Origin: DATFWC01 sp045801465
GTDB taxonomy: Bacteria > Pseudomonadota > Alphaproteobacteria > Rhizobiales > Xanthobacteraceae
NCBI GenBank assembly: GCA_045801465.1
Contig: JBJMSU010000098.1
Coordinates: 1-8,257, forward strand
Length of the DNA stretch: 8,257 nucleotides
Direction of reading: 5' to 3'
Shown piece by piece: positions 6,487 through 8,257 of the stretch (positions are counted from its first letter, which is position 1; the number at the start of each line of letters is the position of its first letter). A program made the position numbers and the translations under genes. The notes under the pieces were generated by a model that saw only the letters and a list, made by a program, of their open reading frames with translations, did no database searches and had not been told where the DNA came from.

Positions 6487-7461
6487 ATGTCATTCCTTCG
6501 TTGTTGCGCGGTCGCCTTGTTGTCGCTGCTCGTCCTCGCGCTGCAGGTTGCGGCAGAGACCTATCCCGAGCGCGTCATTCGCATCGTCAATCCGTTTCCG
6601 CCAGGCGGCTCCGTCGACGTCACGGCGCGTATCTTGGCGCAGAAGCTCAGCGAGAACCTCGGCCAGCAGGTGATCGTGGAGAACCGCGCCGGTGCCGGCG
6701 GTAATACGGGAGCGGAATCCGTGGCGAAGGCGGAAGCCGACGGCTACACGCTGCTATTCACGGCGCCCGGGCCGCTGGTCATCAATCAGACGCTCTATAC
6801 CAAGGGCCTGCCGTTCGATCCAACGAGGGATTTCGCGCCGGTGGCGCTGTTCGCCGTGGCGCCGATCGTGCTGATGGTGCATCCCGGCGTGGCGGCACAG
6901 AATGTGCAGGAACTGATCGCTCTCGCCAAGGCGCAGCCCGGCAACATCAGCTTCGCGTCGGCCGGCAATGGTTCCACCAATCACCTCGCCGGCGAGATGT
7001 TCAAGAGCATGGCCAAGATCGACATCGTCCATGTGCCCTATCGCGGCGCGGGGCCGGCCATGAATGACCTCATCGGCGGGCACGTGCAGACGTTCTTCGA
7101 TCTGCTGCCGTCGAGCCTGCCGCAGATCAAGACGGGAAAGGTGCGAGCCTTGGGCAATGCGGGCGCGCAACGTCCGGCCGCGCTCGCAAATCTGCCGACC
7201 GTGGCCGAACAGGGTTTGCCGGGATTCGATGCCTCCTCGTGGATGGGCCTGGTGGCGCCGGCCAAGACGCCGGCACCTGTCCTTGCCCGGCTCAGTGAGG
7301 AGATCGCCAGGGTGCTCAAGGAACCGGATATGATCGTGCGCATCCGCGAGCTCGGATCCGAGCCGGGCCACGCGTTCGGCGCGGCGTTCGGCACTTTCAT
7401 GCACGCGGAGACGGCGAAATGGGCGGAGGTGATCCGCACCTCGGGGGCAAAAGCGGAATGA
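6487..7461 (+). CDS. Bug/TctC-family tripartite tricarboxylate transporter substrate-binding protein
   Basis: The 324-residue product is a typical Bug (TctC-like) extracytoplasmic receptor. A signal peptide covers residues 1-23 (RCC then a hydrophobic core AVALLSLLVLALQV, probable cleavage VAA before ETYP). The mature protein starts with the family's YPERVIRIVNPFPPGGSVDVTAR, followed by LGQQVIVENRAGAGGNTGAESVAKAEADGYTLLF (58-91). The middle has FASAGNGSTNHLAGEMFK and HVPYRGAGPAMNDLIGGHVQTFFD, and the C-terminal part LPTVAEQGLPGFDASSWMGLVAPAKTP. Bug proteins bind carboxylates or other small organic molecules in the periplasm and pass them to TctAB-type permeases, which are not in the window; many Bug genes are such orphans. 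GAGGA lies ten bases before the ATG. The divergent position next to the Pht5-like/aldolase pair suggests that it captures a substrate of that pathway, an inference. The ligand cannot be read from the sequence. Confidence 0.9.
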   Translation: MSFLRCCAVALLSLLVLALQVAAETYPERVIRIVNPFPPGGSVDVTARILAQKLSENLGQQVIVENRAGAGGNTGAESVAKAEADGYTLLFTAPGPLVINQTLYTKGLPFDPTRDFAPVALFAVAPIVLMVHPGVAAQNVQELIALAKAQPGNISFASAGNGSTNHLAGEMFKSMAKIDIVHVPYRGAGPAMNDLIGGHVQTFFDLLPSSLPQIKTGKVRALGNAGAQRPAALANLPTVAEQGLPGFDASSWMGLVAPAKTPAPVLARLSEEIARVLKEPDMIVRIRELGSEPGHAFGAAFGTFMHAETAKWAEVIRTSGAKAE

Positions 7462-7483
7462 CCGGCTGTCAGGGCATGGCGCC

Positions 7484-7522
7484 TTGAATATCGCCTTGTC
7501 TGATGATATCATAGTGATATCA
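7484..7522 (+). promoter_or_regulatory. Toxin-antitoxin promoter with paired TGATATCA operator
   Basis: TTGAAT (7484-7489) and TATCAT (7507-7512) are 17 bases apart, a good sigma-70 pair. The -10 overlaps the first of two identical self-complementary octamers, TGATATCA at 7504-7511 and 7515-7522, whose centres are 11 bases apart, one helical turn. Antitoxins of the ribbon-helix-helix type bind such palindromes and, with the toxin, repress their own operon. Transcription would start near 7519, about 16 bases before the antitoxin ATG. Confidence 0.65.
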
Positions 7523-7534
7523 CGGAGACGGAGA

Positions 7535-7777
7535 ATGCCTGATCTGTTGGTGCGCGGCATCGACCCTGAGACCTACGCGCAAATCAAAAAGGCCGCCAAG
7601 GCCAACCGTCAGTCGCTGGCCCAGGCGGCGCGTGAGGCATTGGCGGAGAAGTTCAAGCCGTCGAAACAGACGTTGTGGGCAGCGGCCGACCAATTGCGCG
7701 CCAAAGTCGGAAAGGTCAGCGGCGACTCGACCACGCTGATCCGCGAGGACCGCGACAGCGACGAGCCCCGTCGGTAA
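7535..7777 (+). CDS. FitA-like ribbon-helix-helix antitoxin
   Basis: The 80-residue protein starts MPDLLVRGIDPETYAQIKKAAKANRQSLAQAAREALAE, the FitA-type ribbon-helix-helix pattern: a short beta strand (PDLLVRGI) for DNA contact and two helices for dimerisation (about 11-38). The C-terminal part (about 43-80, LWAAADQLRAKVGKVSGDSTTLIREDRDSDEPRR) would wrap and block the toxin. GGAG lies seven bases upstream of the ATG, and the promoter/operator is immediately ahead. The stop codon TAA overlaps the toxin ATG by one base (TAATG), which means translational coupling, as is usual for these pairs. Its roles are to neutralise the PIN toxin and to repress the operon. Confidence 0.85.
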   Translation: MPDLLVRGIDPETYAQIKKAAKANRQSLAQAAREALAEKFKPSKQTLWAAADQLRAKVGKVSGDSTTLIREDRDSDEPRR

Positions 7778-8175
7778 TGCCGGTCATCGACGCCAGCGTA
7801 GCGGCGAAATGGGTCCTGCCAGAGGAGGGCGCCGATCGGGCGGCGGCGCTGCGATCAACCGACGAGGATCTGACCGCGCCGGACTTGATCATCGCGGAAG
7901 TCGGCAGCGCAGTCTGGAAACGCGCCGTGGCCAAAGAAATCTCGCGCAGCCAAGCCGTGCGGGCTATCGATATCGCCGCGCGGCTCCTCACGCGGCTCGT
8001 GCCAATTGCGGAATTGGCAGACCGGGCGATCACGCTGGCGATCGACCTTCGGCACCCGATCTACGACTGCTTCTATCTCGCCTTGGCGCAACGCGAGAAC
8101 ACAGCAATCGTCACCGCCGACGAACGCCTTTTCGCCGCGGCGCGTAAGGCACCCATCCAGGCGAGGCTGCTGTAG
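7777..8175 (+). CDS. vapC: VapC-type PIN-domain ribonuclease toxin
   Basis: The 132-residue protein is a complete PIN domain. The acidic residues expected to hold the Mg2+ or Mn2+ are all present: Asp5 (VIDASVAAKW), Glu41 (LIIAEVGSAVWK), Asp97 (HPIYDCFYLALA) and Asp115 (IVTADERLF). VapC toxins cleave tRNA or rRNA and stop growth when the unstable antitoxin is lost. The length is normal and no lesion is seen, so it is probably active. The ATG is defined by the one-base overlap with the antitoxin stop. It ends nine bases before the convergent gene at the right edge. The RNA target cannot be predicted from the sequence. Confidence 0.9.
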   Translation: MPVIDASVAAKWVLPEEGADRAAALRSTDEDLTAPDLIIAEVGSAVWKRAVAKEISRSQAVRAIDIAARLLTRLVPIAELADRAITLAIDLRHPIYDCFYLALAQRENTAIVTADERLFAAARKAPIQARLL

Positions 8176-8184
8176 GTATCTCTG

Positions 8185-8257
8185 TCACACCGCCTTGAGA
8201 TGGGCGTCGCGGCGCTTGTAAAGATCGTCGTCGGCGTAGCCCATGGTCTCCGGCTTG
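8185..8257 (-). CDS. C-terminal end of an unidentified protein (partial)
   Basis: Reading inward from the right edge, the minus strand gives KPETMGYADDDLYKRRDAHLKAV and then TGA at 8187-8185. Only 23 codons are visible, too few to assign a family. Codon use is normal for the region and the frame ends cleanly next to the convergent toxin gene, so this is probably the true end of a gene that starts outside the window. Confidence 0.5.
   Translation of the reverse strand, partial: KPETMGYADDDLYKRRDAHLKAV

Noticed and set aside
6754..7560. Minus-strand open frame opposite the Bug gene
   Set aside because: Antisense to a full-length, well-conserved Bug protein; Arg/His-rich and without a motif.

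Overview
The window is GC-rich and reads as chromosomal DNA of an alphaproteobacterium, most likely of the Hyphomicrobiales (Bradyrhizobium or Xanthobacteraceae type). The basis is the DUF6481 protein, the style of the small secreted protein at the left end, and the mixture of Bug-type and PBP-fold proteins. This placement is inference; no rRNA or other marker gene is present.

Layout. (1) 55-418, minus strand: a small secreted-protein gene broken by an in-frame stop and a one-base frameshift. (2) 690-1082, plus: an Ala/Glu/Arg-rich DUF6481 coiled-coil protein with a TTG start. (3) 1133-7461: a catabolic-looking block. It holds a LigB-type extradiol dioxygenase with a LigA-like tail (minus). 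Divergent from it is a 4,5-dihydroxyphthalate decarboxylase-like (Pht5-like) protein (plus), followed by an NMT1/THI5-like protein without signal peptide (plus). Convergent to these are a class II aldolase/adducin-family protein and a second Pht5-like protein, which form a two-gene minus-strand operon. A secreted Bug/TctC-type solute-binding protein (plus) is divergent from that operon. (4) 7484-8175, plus: a type II toxin-antitoxin operon (FitA-like ribbon-helix-helix antitoxin, VapC-type PIN toxin) with its own promoter overlapped by a repeated palindrome. (5) 8185-8257, minus: the last 23 codons of an unidentified gene.

Working model for the block (inference): the Bug protein captures an organic or aromatic carboxylate in the periplasm, one or both Pht5-like proteins and perhaps the class II aldolase-like protein decarboxylate hydroxylated aromatic acids in the cytoplasm, and the dioxygenase opens the resulting catecholic ring. 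Two different families known to contain dihydroxyphthalate decarboxylases (Pht5 type and class II aldolase type) lie beside an extradiol ring-cleavage enzyme, which supports a protocatechuate-like or phthalate-like route. No hydroxylase, regulator or membrane transporter is visible, so the substrate cannot be named. The most interesting points are the paired divergent Pht5 paralogues, the cytoplasmic NMT1-like protein with no ABC partners, and the fused compact dioxygenase.
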